A stretch of 64,000 bases of DNA. It comes from RACS-047 sp031553855. Lineage in GTDB: Bacteria; Bacillota; Clostridia; Christensenellales; Pumilibacteraceae. This document shows, piece after piece, positions 27,591 through 35,925 of the stretch. Every line of letters begins with the position of its first letter. Position 1 is the stretch's first letter. The stretch is from contig JAVBKW010000021.1 of assembly GCA_031553855.1 (NCBI GenBank), positions 53,475-117,474 of the forward strand, given 5' to 3'. The position numbers were made by a program, and so were the translations under genes. A model generated the notes under the pieces. That model was not told the DNA's origin, did not search any database, and saw only the letters and a list, made by a program, of their open reading frames with translations.

Positions 27591-27671
27591 TCCCATTTTA
27601 TCCTCAAAAATCCACTCGAAGCTACTACAATTTTCAAGTTTATTTACTATATCTCTTTTCTTTGGTATAAA

Positions 27672-28868
27672 CTAAAATTTCTTATTTTTTTCGCTGAGCC
27701 GCCTTAAAAATTCGGGGAAATCCGAGGACGGCTCCTCGGGCTTGATATGCGAATTGGGGATATTTATCCTTGAAGAAGGAGCCTGCTGGGGTTGAGCCTG
27801 TGAAGGCGGCTGGGGCTGGGGCTGAACAGCGCCTTGAGGACGCTGGGGCTGAACATTTGAAAGTACGGGGCGCTGTGCTTGAGCTGCTTCCTGGGGAGCG
27901 GCGGCTCTTTGCTCTGCGGGTTTTTCAAAGCCGGTGGCAATAACCGTGACGATAATTTCCTCGTTGAGGTTTTCTCTTATATCCGCGCCGAAAATGATGT
28001 TTGCGCTGGGATGGACGACTTCGCTCACAAGCTCCGCCGCTTCGTTTATTTCTTCCAATGTAAGGTCGGAGGAGCCCATAATATTCAGTATAACGCTTGT
28101 AGCGCCCTCGATAGAGGTTTCAAGCAGCGGCGAGAATACGGCTTGCTTGATAGCATCAACAGTCCTACGGTCGCCTTTTCCGTGCCCTATGCCCATGTGC
28201 GCGAGGCCTTTATTGCGCATAACCGTGCAAACGTCGGCAAAATCGAGGTTGATGAGCGCGGGAGTAACGATAAGGTCGCTTATGCCCTGAATACCTTGGC
28301 GCAGAACGTCGTCGGCATATTTGAAAGCCTCGGCGATAGGAAGCTTGCTGGCTATCTGCATAAGCTTTTCGTTCGGTATAACGAGCAGCGTATCGACTAC
28401 TTTTCTTAAATTAGCGATTCCGATTTCGGCGTTCGCGGCTCTTACCCTGCCCTCAAAACCGAAAGGCTTCGTAACTACGGCGACAGTCAGCTTGCCCATT
28501 TCTTTGGCAATACTAGCAACCACCGGAGCGGCGCCCGTTCCGGTTCCGCCGCCCATACCGGCCGTTATAAATACGAGGTCGGCGTCTTTAATAGCTTCGG
28601 AAATGGCAAGCTTAGACTCTTCCGCGCTCTTTTGGCCTTGTTCGGGATTCCCGCCCGCGCCCTTACCGTGCGTGAGCTTGTCGCCGATTTGTATACGCTG
28701 AGAAGCCTTTGAAAGGTTTAGCGCCTGAAGGTCGGTGTTGACCGCGATAAAATCCGCGCTTTTGATGTTTGCCTCGACCATACGGTTGACCGCGTTTCCG
28801 CCGCCGCCTACGCCCACAACCTTTATTACAGCCGCCAGATTGGTTACGTCACGTTTGTTTATTTGCAT
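27672..28868 (-). CDS. ftsZ: Cell division protein FtsZ
   Basis: 398-residue tubulin-like GTPase that forms the Z-ring at midcell. Tubulin signature GGGTGTG at residues 106-112, N-terminal GGGGNAVNRM nucleotide loop, and the T7 loop NLDFADV needed for GTP hydrolysis across the subunit interface. The core ends near residue 320; a Gln/Pro/Ala-rich linker (about 325-380) leads to the C-terminal peptide DFPEFLRRL, the FtsA/SepF-binding tail. AGGAGG lies 10 nt upstream of the ATG. It follows ftsA by 102 nt and should be cotranscribed with it from the promoter at 30211-30239. spoIIGA, normally next, lies 27 kb away. Confidence 0.98.
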   Translation of the reverse strand: MQINKRDVTNLAAVIKVVGVGGGGNAVNRMVEANIKSADFIAVNTDLQALNLSKASQRIQIGDKLTHGKGAGGNPEQGQKSAEESKLAISEAIKDADLVFITAGMGGGTGTGAAPVVASIAKEMGKLTVAVVTKPFGFEGRVRAANAEIGIANLRKVVDTLLVIPNEKLMQIASKLPIAEAFKYADDVLRQGIQGISDLIVTPALINLDFADVCTVMRNKGLAHMGIGHGKGDRRTVDAIKQAVFSPLLETSIEGATSVILNIMGSSDLTLEEINEAAELVSEVVHPSANIIFGADIRENLNEEIIVTVIATGFEKPAEQRAAAPQEAAQAQRPVLSNVQPQRPQGAVQPQPQPPSQAQPQQAPSSRINIPNSHIKPEEPSSDFPEFLRRLSEKNKKF

Positions 28869-28970
28869 ATTGAAGATGCCTCCTAAATTTCTAATTAAAA
28901 GTTTACCTGAATTTGTTCCTTAAATCCGCAAAAAAATTCGATCCTTACCGCATTTTTTTATAAATACTAA

Positions 28971-30131
28971 TTACTTATTAAAAAGCTTTGCAAAAAATCC
29001 TTTCTTAACCTCGGGCGCATTGTTCAAAACCATATCCATCAAGCCGATACTGCTTGAAAAGTGCGGGCGGTTGAACTGCGGCAGATGCGGCGATATCACC
29101 TCTACCGGCTTATTGATGACCTTTGAAAAATAGTCGCGGGCGCCCTTGATATAAGATAAGCCTCCGCCTGTCAAATGATAAGGAATATAGTCGGGAAAGC
29201 TGTACGAACAGTTGCCAAGGCACTTTTCAACAGTTTTTGCGATGATATTTATCCTGTTCATAACTATTTCGTTTACAATATCGGCCTCGAACGTAAGCGT
29301 TTCTTCATGCGAAATGCTTATTTCATATTTATCCTCGGAGTTTAAATCTAATGACAAATTGACCTTTCTTTTGAGCATATCGGCTTGCGCGAACGAAATG
29401 TTGAGGTACATCGCTAAATCGCCCGAAATATTGCCGCCGCCTAAAGGAAAGTTGAACTGCTGCAAAATACCGTCGCCGCGCGCTAAAACCACGTCGGTCG
29501 AAATATAGCCCGAATCAATAAGCACAACGTATTGATCGCGCTTAACATCGTCAAAAAGGAACAGGGACTCCGCAAGCAGACTCGAAATATATTCAAACTG
29601 CGGAATACTCAGCTCCTCCATAATATCGTCGATAAGGTTTAAAAAATAGTTTTCGGCTAAAATATACGAGACCAACCCTCCCAGCTTAGTAGATTTAAGC
29701 CCCAGCGGCGCGATAAGCCTGCGCTCGTCGTCGAGAGTGTAGTAGATGGGCTGGATATTGACGACCGAATATTTGGGGTCGTTTTCATAGCGGTTGCCCT
29801 GATCGTGCAGCGCGTCCAGATCGGCGTCGGTTATAGCCCTTTTGCGCCCTAAATTGATGTTTACTTCATTGCAAACGCTCGTTGTGAACGCACCCGGCAC
29901 GCCTATGTATAAATATTTGATTTGCGATCTCGAGCTTGCCTGCGCGCTTGTAAGCGCGCGCCCGATAGCATAAGAAAGCTGATCCGGATTTAAAAATTCG
30001 CCTTCCATAAAGCCGTCGTAAGCATATTCGCTCATTCCGTTCATACAGATGGTGTTGTTTACACCGCGCTTTCCGATAAGAACAGTTATCTTACCCGACC
30101 CGAAGTCGAGAATTGCTACTTCCTGTGCCAA
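28971..30131 (-). CDS. ftsA: Cell division protein FtsA (TTG start)
   Basis: 386-residue actin-like protein that tethers FtsZ to the membrane. Phosphate-1 loop ILDFGSGKITVLIG at the N-terminus, the SHS2-type 1C domain region (about 85-165), phosphate-2 motif VLIDSGYISTDVV, adenosine motif LTGGGLSYIKGA and a C-terminal amphipathic tail KKGFFAKLFNK, the membrane-targeting helix. The start codon is TTG (30129-30131), chosen because GGGAG lies 7 nt upstream and the sequence from it matches the family start. Family members are often 400-430 residues, so this is slightly short. A consensus promoter sits 73-110 nt upstream. Confidence 0.95.
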   Translation of the reverse strand: MAQEVAILDFGSGKITVLIGKRGVNNTICMNGMSEYAYDGFMEGEFLNPDQLSYAIGRALTSAQASSRSQIKYLYIGVPGAFTTSVCNEVNINLGRKRAITDADLDALHDQGNRYENDPKYSVVNIQPIYYTLDDERRLIAPLGLKSTKLGGLVSYILAENYFLNLIDDIMEELSIPQFEYISSLLAESLFLFDDVKRDQYVVLIDSGYISTDVVLARGDGILQQFNFPLGGGNISGDLAMYLNISFAQADMLKRKVNLSLDLNSEDKYEISISHEETLTFEADIVNEIVMNRINIIAKTVEKCLGNCSYSFPDYIPYHLTGGGLSYIKGARDYFSKVINKPVEVISPHLPQFNRPHFSSSIGLMDMVLNNAPEVKKGFFAKLFNK

Positions 30132-30210
30132 AGTGTTTCTCCCTTGTATAATGAATGCTCTTATTTTTGAGTAAAAATGCTTTTTGAGCCAAAAATATAT
30201 TTACCAATTA

Positions 30211-30239
30211 ATTATATATTTTTAATGACTTATTGTCAA
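30211..30239 (-). promoter_or_regulatory. Promoter for ftsA-ftsZ
   Basis: Minus-strand TTGACA (30234-30239), a 17-nt spacer and TATAAT (30211-30216), all consensus. It gives ftsA-ftsZ expression independent of murA-ftsQ, with a leader of about 73 nt. Confidence 0.8.
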
Positions 30240-30256
30240 GGATTTGCCGTAAGGGG

Positions 30257-31069
30257 CTATGTATCGGCGTTTACGCCGTTTTTATAGCGGTTGTAGGGGC
30301 TGTATTTTGCCTCCGCCTTTGTTGCTCCCGTCATAATTAAAGTGCCTTTTAAAAGCTCCGGAGCCGTATCGGGGTAATCCTGATAAAGCCCGTAAGCCAG
30401 CTTGAATTTTTCCAGCAGATTGACTGTGTTCTGAAATTCCCAGTATACGCCGGACGCCATATGTACGTACATATAGCCCTTTGTTGAAACGTTCTCGCCG
30501 CACAAAGAAATGCTTTCGATAAGCCCCAGCGCAGTGCCGCGGTACATGATACGTTCTAAAGAAGAAAGCAGCGCCTTTAGCCGGATAATATCGTTTTCAT
30601 CGCTCGACTTGAGTTCTTCGCCCGCATTTTCGTTTAAAACGTTTCCCTTCATTTCAAGGCGTATCAATGCGCTTTGAGGCTCGGCAGCATCCTGTATGCG
30701 CATTACGACGGCAGAATTTGAAAGGTAGTAAATCTTGCCGCCGCTCTCAATTTTGAGATACTCCTCAACCTCGACGTAGTTTATATAAATGATATTCGGA
30801 AATTTTTTTTCTATGTTGATGACTCTGACGTTTTTATCCTTAACGCCCTGTTCAACGTTTCTGATGACCTCGTTTTCATTCAGAAAAAAGATGCTTCTTC
30901 CCTTTTTAACGCCGTTTACGCTTAAGACTTCCTGCTCAAGCGCCGCGTCGTCGCCGTTGAAACAATAGGCGTTTACGTGCTGTACAGAAAAAAGTACACT
31001 GTTAATTAAAACCAACACTGCCAAAGAACACAGAACAATAAAAAGAGCTATGAGTTTTTTATTTCTCAT
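30257..31069 (-). CDS. ftsQ: Cell division protein FtsQ/DivIB
   Basis: 270-residue bitopic membrane protein: a short basic start (MRNKK), one transmembrane helix (residues 6-27) and an extracellular POTRA domain (about 28-105: VQHVNAYCFNGDD...INIEKKFPNIIYINYVEVEEYLKI), then a beta domain with the family's residues near LIRLEMKG and LGLIESISL. It works with FtsL and FtsB/DivIC in the divisome. Position between murA and ftsA is the conserved one. Its ATG lies inside a perfect 12-bp inverted repeat and only 7 nt after a -10 box, with no Shine-Dalgarno, so initiation may be unusual. Confidence 0.9.
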   Translation of the reverse strand: MRNKKLIALFIVLCSLAVLVLINSVLFSVQHVNAYCFNGDDAALEQEVLSVNGVKKGRSIFFLNENEVIRNVEQGVKDKNVRVINIEKKFPNIIYINYVEVEEYLKIESGGKIYYLSNSAVVMRIQDAAEPQSALIRLEMKGNVLNENAGEELKSSDENDIIRLKALLSSLERIMYRGTALGLIESISLCGENVSTKGYMYVHMASGVYWEFQNTVNLLEKFKLAYGLYQDYPDTAPELLKGTLIMTGATKAEAKYSPYNRYKNGVNADT

Positions 31070-31076
31070 AGCTCTT
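31043..31076 (-). promoter_or_regulatory. Perfect hairpin enclosing the ftsQ start codon
   Basis: AAGAGCTATGAG and CTCATAGCTCTT are perfect 12-bp arms (31043-31054, 31065-31076) with a 10-nt A/T loop. On the minus strand the ATG is within the 5' arm and the 3' arm is followed by TTTA, so the RNA could hide the start codon or act as a weak terminator. Confidence 0.65.
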
Positions 31077-31105
31077 ATTATAACAAAAATATATATTTAT
31101 TTCAA
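31077..31105 (-). promoter_or_regulatory. Promoter just upstream of ftsQ
   Basis: Minus-strand TTGAAA (31100-31105), a 17-nt spacer and TATAAT (31077-31082). Only 7 nt separate the -10 box from the ftsQ ATG, so a transcript from it would be leaderless or nearly so. Confidence 0.65.
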
Positions 31106-31180
31106 CTGTTTTAATTAAAAAAGTATATATGCCCAAAATTGCCGGAATATGCTTATCCTGAATAAATCGCCCGGAAAAAT

Positions 31181-32440
31181 TTACGCGCCGCTAACGCGCC
31201 TGATATCGGCGCCGAGCAAATTTAAATCGTCCTCTATCCTGTAATAGCCTCTGTCGATATGACATATATCTGAGATTTCGCTGCGGCCTTGTGCGGACAT
31301 CGCGGCTATTACAAGGGCCGCACCGCCTCTGAGGTCGTCTGCCTTGACGGACGCCGGATGCAGCTCCTTTACGCCCTTTATCATAGCGACTCTGTCCTTA
31401 ACCGTAATATCCGCGCCCATTTTATTTAGCTGCATCGTGTACTTGAAGCGGTGCTCAAACAGGTTCTCCACCATCATGCTGCTGCCGTCGGCAACAGTCA
31501 ATATCGCGGTAAGCTGGGCCTGCATATCGGTGGGAAAACCCGGAAAAGGCTGTGTTTCTATTTTTCGTATTGGCTTTAGCTTTGCGTTAGAAACAAGCCT
31601 GATAAAATTGCCGTTTTCGGTGATTTTACAGCCGCAGCGGTAGAGCTGCTCAAGAACTGAATATACGGTGTACGGCCGGACGTTAGATATCACTATATCT
31701 CCGCCGCATACGGCGCAGGCGGCAAGATAGGTTCCGGCGACGATACGGTCGGAAACCGGATAGTATTCGCAGCCTTTTAACGCCGCTACCCCGTCCACGA
31801 CGATAGTGTCTGACCCCGCTCCGGAAACGCGCCCGCCGAGCTTGTTTATAAAGCCTGCCAGATCCACGATTTCGGGCTCTCTGGCGGCGTTGCGTATAAC
31901 CGTTCTGCCTTTGGCAAGCACCCCCGCCATCATAATGTTTTCAGTCGCGCCGACGCTCGGAAAGTCGAGATTGACGGTTCCGCCGCTCAAATCCCCGCCC
32001 TCGCAGGTTATCCTGCCGTTCACCTCTGTAACACGGGCGTTCAAAGCCTTTAGTCCCATGATGTGAAGGTCAATGGGACGCAAGCCTATATCGCAGCCTC
32101 CGGGATAGTTGACCTCCGCCCTTTTGAAGCGGCTTAAAATCGGCCCCAGAATAAAAATTGACGAACGTATACCGCAAGTCAGGCTTTCTTCCAAATGATG
32201 CGGATTAAGCTCTCCGCAGTTTATGTAAATGTCGTCCCCCTCAAAATCCGCCCTACCGCCCAAACTCTTTATTATATCCAGCATATTGTATATATCGGAG
32301 ATCCTCGGAACGTTTTTTATCAGAATATCCTCTTTTGACATTATACAACATGCAATAATGGGCAGTACGGAATTTTTCGCAGACTTCAGGCTTAGCTCGC
32401 CCGATAATCTGTTCCCTCCCTGTACTATCAGCTGTTCCAT
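31181..32440 (-). CDS. murA: UDP-N-acetylglucosamine 1-carboxyvinyltransferase MurA
   Basis: First committed enzyme of peptidoglycan synthesis: transfers enolpyruvate from PEP to UDP-GlcNAc in the cytoplasm. 419 residues from the ATG at 32438-32440, preferred over one 9 nt upstream because GGTG and GGATGG lie just before it and the protein then begins MEQLIVQGGNRLSGEL as in the family. The substrate Lys-Asn pair is in SAKNSVLP. The catalytic loop PGGCDIGLRPIDLH keeps Cys at residue 116, so the usual fosfomycin target is present rather than the Asp variant. RGGAALVIAAM near the end is family-typical. It is followed by ftsQ after 111 nt, as in many Clostridia. Confidence 0.96.
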   Translation of the reverse strand: MEQLIVQGGNRLSGELSLKSAKNSVLPIIACCIMSKEDILIKNVPRISDIYNMLDIIKSLGGRADFEGDDIYINCGELNPHHLEESLTCGIRSSIFILGPILSRFKRAEVNYPGGCDIGLRPIDLHIMGLKALNARVTEVNGRITCEGGDLSGGTVNLDFPSVGATENIMMAGVLAKGRTVIRNAAREPEIVDLAGFINKLGGRVSGAGSDTIVVDGVAALKGCEYYPVSDRIVAGTYLAACAVCGGDIVISNVRPYTVYSVLEQLYRCGCKITENGNFIRLVSNAKLKPIRKIETQPFPGFPTDMQAQLTAILTVADGSSMMVENLFEHRFKYTMQLNKMGADITVKDRVAMIKGVKELHPASVKADDLRGGAALVIAAMSAQGRSEISDICHIDRGYYRIEDDLNLLGADIRRVSGA

Positions 32441-32494
32441 TTTCACCATCCATTACATTTGTTTTGAATATAGGAAACGTTGAAAAATATTTAA

Positions 32495-32656
32495 CAAGAC
32501 TGTGAAAAGAGTTGATTATATTTTAAGAGAAGTATTTTTTAGATAGAAAATCACTTGTTTTCGCAGCTAATAGCACCGCTATTAGTAAGAAAAGAAGGGG
32601 TTTTATAGCAAAAAAGACATAACTTAAAATTAATCGGACTCACGTTCACAGTTTTG
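32495..32656. repeat. MITE-like element, family 2 (both ends)
   Basis: Ends CAAGACTGTGAA (32495-32506) and TTCACAGTTTTG (32645-32656) are inverted repeats matching at 11 of 12 positions. Inside is a perfect hairpin CTAATAGC-acc-GCTATTAG (32567-32585). The right 45 nt match 46531-46574 closely. It lies upstream of murA, in the 32441-32941 gap. Confidence 0.6.
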
Positions 32657-32744
32657 CTTTAGCGTTTACTATATAATCAATGTATGGTTTTAGCGGAGAT
32701 TGTGTTACAGATTATACGGCGAATTTGACTCTTACAACAGAAAA

Positions 32745-32784
32745 AGCCGGCAAGTTATCAGCGTTTCGCTTACCCTTGCCGGCT
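32745..32784 (-). terminator. Intrinsic terminator of the coiled-coil operon
   Basis: AGCCGGCAAG (32745-32754) pairs perfectly with CTTGCCGGCT (32775-32784). On the minus strand the stem is followed by TTTT. It lies beyond the 48-bp repeats that follow the 32942-35821 gene. Confidence 0.85.
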
Positions 32785-32802
32785 AAAAACCGTATTATTT
32801 TT

Positions 32803-32940
32803 GCCTAATGTTTTCTAAACCCTAACATTTGACATTGAGCCTTGTCTTTGGCCTAATGTTTTATAACCCCAGCGTTTGACATTTGAGCCTTGTCTTTGGC
32901 CTAATGTTTTCTAACCCCAGCGTTTGACATTTGAGCCGTT
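32803..32940. repeat. 48-bp tandem repeat, 2.9 copies
   Basis: GCCTAATGTTTT recurs at 32803, 32851 and 32899, giving a strict 48-bp period; GACATT-GAGCC and CTTGTCTTTG recur with it. The second and third copies are nearly identical. The array lies between the stop of the coiled-coil gene and its terminator, so it forms the mRNA 3' untranslated region. Confidence 0.85.
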
Positions 32941-32941
32941 T

Positions 32942-35821
32942 TTACTTATCTTCTTTAACTAAATCGGCGATATTGCTAAGGTCCTGCTTTAAATCGTCTA
33001 TCGTCTTGGAAATTTCATCGATATCTTCTTTTGAGGGCGCGCTTTGAGCGGAGATATTCGTTTTGACTTCGTCGCGCAGAAGCTCCATTTTTGTTTTAGC
33101 GGCAGGCTCGGGGCCGTTGAAAAGATAATCGCTCTGCCTTTCAAGAAGCTTTAGCATATCCGACATAAAGCTGACTGTAAGCTCGTCGGCGCGGCGGCGG
33201 TCCTCGATCTCTTTCTTGATTATCCTGATCTGTTCAAGAACGGCGGCCTTGATTTCATCGGCGGGCGTAGAGTCTTTGAGAACGTCTACGTCGTCTTGCA
33301 GCTTGATAAGCTTTTCCTTTAATTCTTTGCTTAAATCGCTTGCCAAAATCATTTCTTTAGCTTCGTTTATCTTCTGGGTAAGCGCGGCGGTATTATCAGC
33401 GTTCTTTATTTCGTCAAGCTCGTCTTTGATAGCGGTAAGGCGTTCTTTGAGCTCCTCGTTTATTCCGCTGGCAAGTATCGTTTCTTTAGCGGAGTCGATC
33501 TGAGCTATAACGGCGTCCGTCTTATCCGCATTCTTAACGGCATCGAGCTGAGCGATTATTTCTTCAAAACGGTCGAGCTTTCTCAAAGATTCGATATCTT
33601 CCTTGACGCCGTCGAGACGCGTTTTAAGCTGTTCGCTGATATCGGCGGAAAGTATCGCATTTTTAGCGGCTTCGATATCTTCCTTGACGCCGTCGAGACG
33701 GGTTTTAAGCTGTTCGCTGACATCGGCGGAAAGTATCGCTTTTTTAGCGGCTTCTACAGAGTTGATTATCATATCTGTATTTCCGCTGCCGGAGTTTTTA
33801 AAATCGTCGATCTCGTCTTTTAAGACTGAAAGCTGCGCCCTGACTTCTTCGTTCATGCCGCTTGCGAGTATAGCGTCTCTTAACGAGTCGATTTCGCTCA
33901 AGATCTGCAATGCGGAATCTGATTTTTTATATTCGTCAAATTCGATACGCAGGCCGGACAATTCTTCCAATAAAATATTGTTGTAGCTTTCGTATGCGTT
34001 CTCGTCGCCGTCGCTTACGCTTGCCATACTTATGGCAAAAAGCTGGTCGCGTAAAAGCTTGATTTCGTCCAGCACCTCTGCCGACGCGCCGGGATTGCGT
34101 ATTTCGTCCCTATCTCTTTGAGCGCGCTCTTCAGCCTCGTTGACAGCGTCCTTGAACGCCTGATATTCTGCGCGCAGTACAAGCACTTCGTTCAGAACGG
34201 TAAGGTCGGGCTCGTCTTTCATCCTGCGCAGCTCTTCCCTGATCTGGGAGACCTGCGTGTAAATATCGTTTTCGTCCTCCGCATCAGCCGGATCACCAAG
34301 CATTGCGATATGCGACTTGATGTCGTGTATCTCGCCGTAGATTGCGGGCATATCCGCAGTCGCGGCGATAGCGTCCGCTCCCACAGCTGCTACCTGCAAA
34401 TTATTGAGCTGCTCGCGCATAGCCGACATTTCCTCGAACAGGCTCTTGAGAGCGTCACTAGGTTCGTCCTTCTTCTGGGCTAAGGCCTTAAGCAGTTCCT
34501 TGATTTCATTTCTGTCGGCCTTCGACTGATCCATTTCGCGCCTTATTTCGGAAACTGCGCCTTTTAATGTGATGATTTCGTCGAGCACTACGTTCAAGCC
34601 GCCCGCGCCTACGGTGTCGGAGACGGCTGAGGCATCGGCGGCAACTAAGGTCGTACGGCGCGAAACAACGTCTTTAAGCTCTTCGACGGAGTTCTTAACT
34701 TCCGTCATTTCGTCGAACAGAACCTCAAATCCTTCATTTTGCGATATGCCGGAAGCTTTATCTGCGCTCTCGCCCGTGACCATTTCGTCCTTATAAGCCT
34801 GAATTTCGTCTCTCAGCGAAACGATTTCCGACAAGATCATATTGACCTCGCCGTATGTAGGCATATTTTCGCCGTTTTCGTTTTCAGCGGAGAATTTATA
34901 AACCTTTATTTTATCAATATCGCCGCGCAAAGTTTCAATTTCCTTTAAAACTTCGTTCTGCTCTATGATTTTCGCCGTTTTCAGCTCTTCGCGCAGCTTC
35001 ATCATCTCTGCTGCAACGTCGGAATTATCGCCGTTTTCGAGCTTTTCAAGTTTTGCGTGGATAGCTTCAAGCACTTCGCTTGCCGGCAGTTTTCCGCCGT
35101 TTACCTCGTCTACCGCGTTTTTGAGCCTGATTATTTCATCGAAAACCGCGTCTACCTTATAAACAAGGATGCCGCTCTGGTCTTTAGTGATAGTGGGGTT
35201 GGAAAGAACGTCCTCTCTGAGCGCGCTCACTTCGTTCACTAAAATACCGAAAATATCGTCGGACGCGTTAAATGATTGTCCGCCTTTGCCGTTGCCCCCG
35301 GCATTTTCCTTAAGCTCGCTTAATTTCTCCGAAATAAAACAGAGTTTTGCCTTTACACTGTCGTCGCCCACGTCAACCGCTTTTAAAATCTCGTTGCTCT
35401 GCATCAAAAGCTTTGCAACGTCGGCTCTCACGGAACCGCTCTGAACGGGCGCCTCAGCCTCGTCGGAATGCAGTTGAACGGATTTGCGGGCGTCGGAAGT
35501 TCTGTCCAAACGCTCTTTAAGCCGTTTGATCTCTTCGAGCAGATAGTTTTCTTTTTCCATCTGTTCTTTAAGCCTGGACATTTCGCTGCGCATATCCTGC
35601 GAGCTTTGACTGCGGCGGATATCGTCTCTCAAACGGTTGATTTCGCCATAAAGGTCACGCGAGCCTGCATTGCCGCTGATCTCTTTTTTCAGCTGTGAGA
35701 TTTCGTCGTATAAATCGTTGAGACGGTCTTCATAAAAACTATCGTCGTCAAGGATATCATCGTCGAGATCAAAATCTCCGCTCAAACCGAACTTATCAAA
35801 ATCGTCTCTGTAATCTTTCAT
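32942..35821 (-). CDS. Long acidic coiled-coil protein, unknown function
   Basis: 959 residues, no signal peptide and no membrane segment, so cytoplasmic. An acidic start (DDFDKFGLSGDFDLDDDILDDD, residues 4-25) is followed by almost continuous heptad-like coiled coil rich in Glu/Lys/Leu/Ile with recurrent units of the E[IV]xxLRDEI and LDEIxxLRxxI kind. Residues about 690-745 contain an exact-style tandem duplication of 27 residues (AAKKAILSADVSEQLKTRLDG... then AAKNAILSADISEQLKTRLDG...), with further diverged copies after it. The gene lies 104 nt downstream of a membrane-anchored coiled-coil gene and probably shares its transcript. I do not recognise the family. A structural or scaffold role near the division genes is a guess from architecture and location. 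Confidence 0.8.
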   Translation of the reverse strand: MKDYRDDFDKFGLSGDFDLDDDILDDDSFYEDRLNDLYDEISQLKKEISGNAGSRDLYGEINRLRDDIRRSQSSQDMRSEMSRLKEQMEKENYLLEEIKRLKERLDRTSDARKSVQLHSDEAEAPVQSGSVRADVAKLLMQSNEILKAVDVGDDSVKAKLCFISEKLSELKENAGGNGKGGQSFNASDDIFGILVNEVSALREDVLSNPTITKDQSGILVYKVDAVFDEIIRLKNAVDEVNGGKLPASEVLEAIHAKLEKLENGDNSDVAAEMMKLREELKTAKIIEQNEVLKEIETLRGDIDKIKVYKFSAENENGENMPTYGEVNMILSEIVSLRDEIQAYKDEMVTGESADKASGISQNEGFEVLFDEMTEVKNSVEELKDVVSRRTTLVAADASAVSDTVGAGGLNVVLDEIITLKGAVSEIRREMDQSKADRNEIKELLKALAQKKDEPSDALKSLFEEMSAMREQLNNLQVAAVGADAIAATADMPAIYGEIHDIKSHIAMLGDPADAEDENDIYTQVSQIREELRRMKDEPDLTVLNEVLVLRAEYQAFKDAVNEAEERAQRDRDEIRNPGASAEVLDEIKLLRDQLFAISMASVSDGDENAYESYNNILLEELSGLRIEFDEYKKSDSALQILSEIDSLRDAILASGMNEEVRAQLSVLKDEIDDFKNSGSGNTDMIINSVEAAKKAILSADVSEQLKTRLDGVKEDIEAAKNAILSADISEQLKTRLDGVKEDIESLRKLDRFEEIIAQLDAVKNADKTDAVIAQIDSAKETILASGINEELKERLTAIKDELDEIKNADNTAALTQKINEAKEMILASDLSKELKEKLIKLQDDVDVLKDSTPADEIKAAVLEQIRIIKKEIEDRRRADELTVSFMSDMLKLLERQSDYLFNGPEPAAKTKMELLRDEVKTNISAQSAPSKEDIDEISKTIDDLKQDLSNIADLVKEDK
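33591..33752. repeat. 81-bp tandem duplication inside the coiled-coil gene
   Basis: TCGATATCTTCCTTGACG starts at 33591 and again at 33672. The two 81-bp units differ at only a few positions, so 27 residues were duplicated in frame, apparently recently. Confidence 0.85.
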
Positions 35822-35925
35822 GTTTTAAAACTTTCTCCTTGAATTCGCCGCCGGCATACTCTGCCTTTTAGCGTTTATTATTTGGCCTAAAGCCGGTAAA
35901 AAACATTATTTGTACACAAAAAAGG

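Noticed and set aside
32803..32940. CRISPR array
   Set aside because: The 48-bp repeats are directly abutting with no unique spacers, and no cas genes are near.
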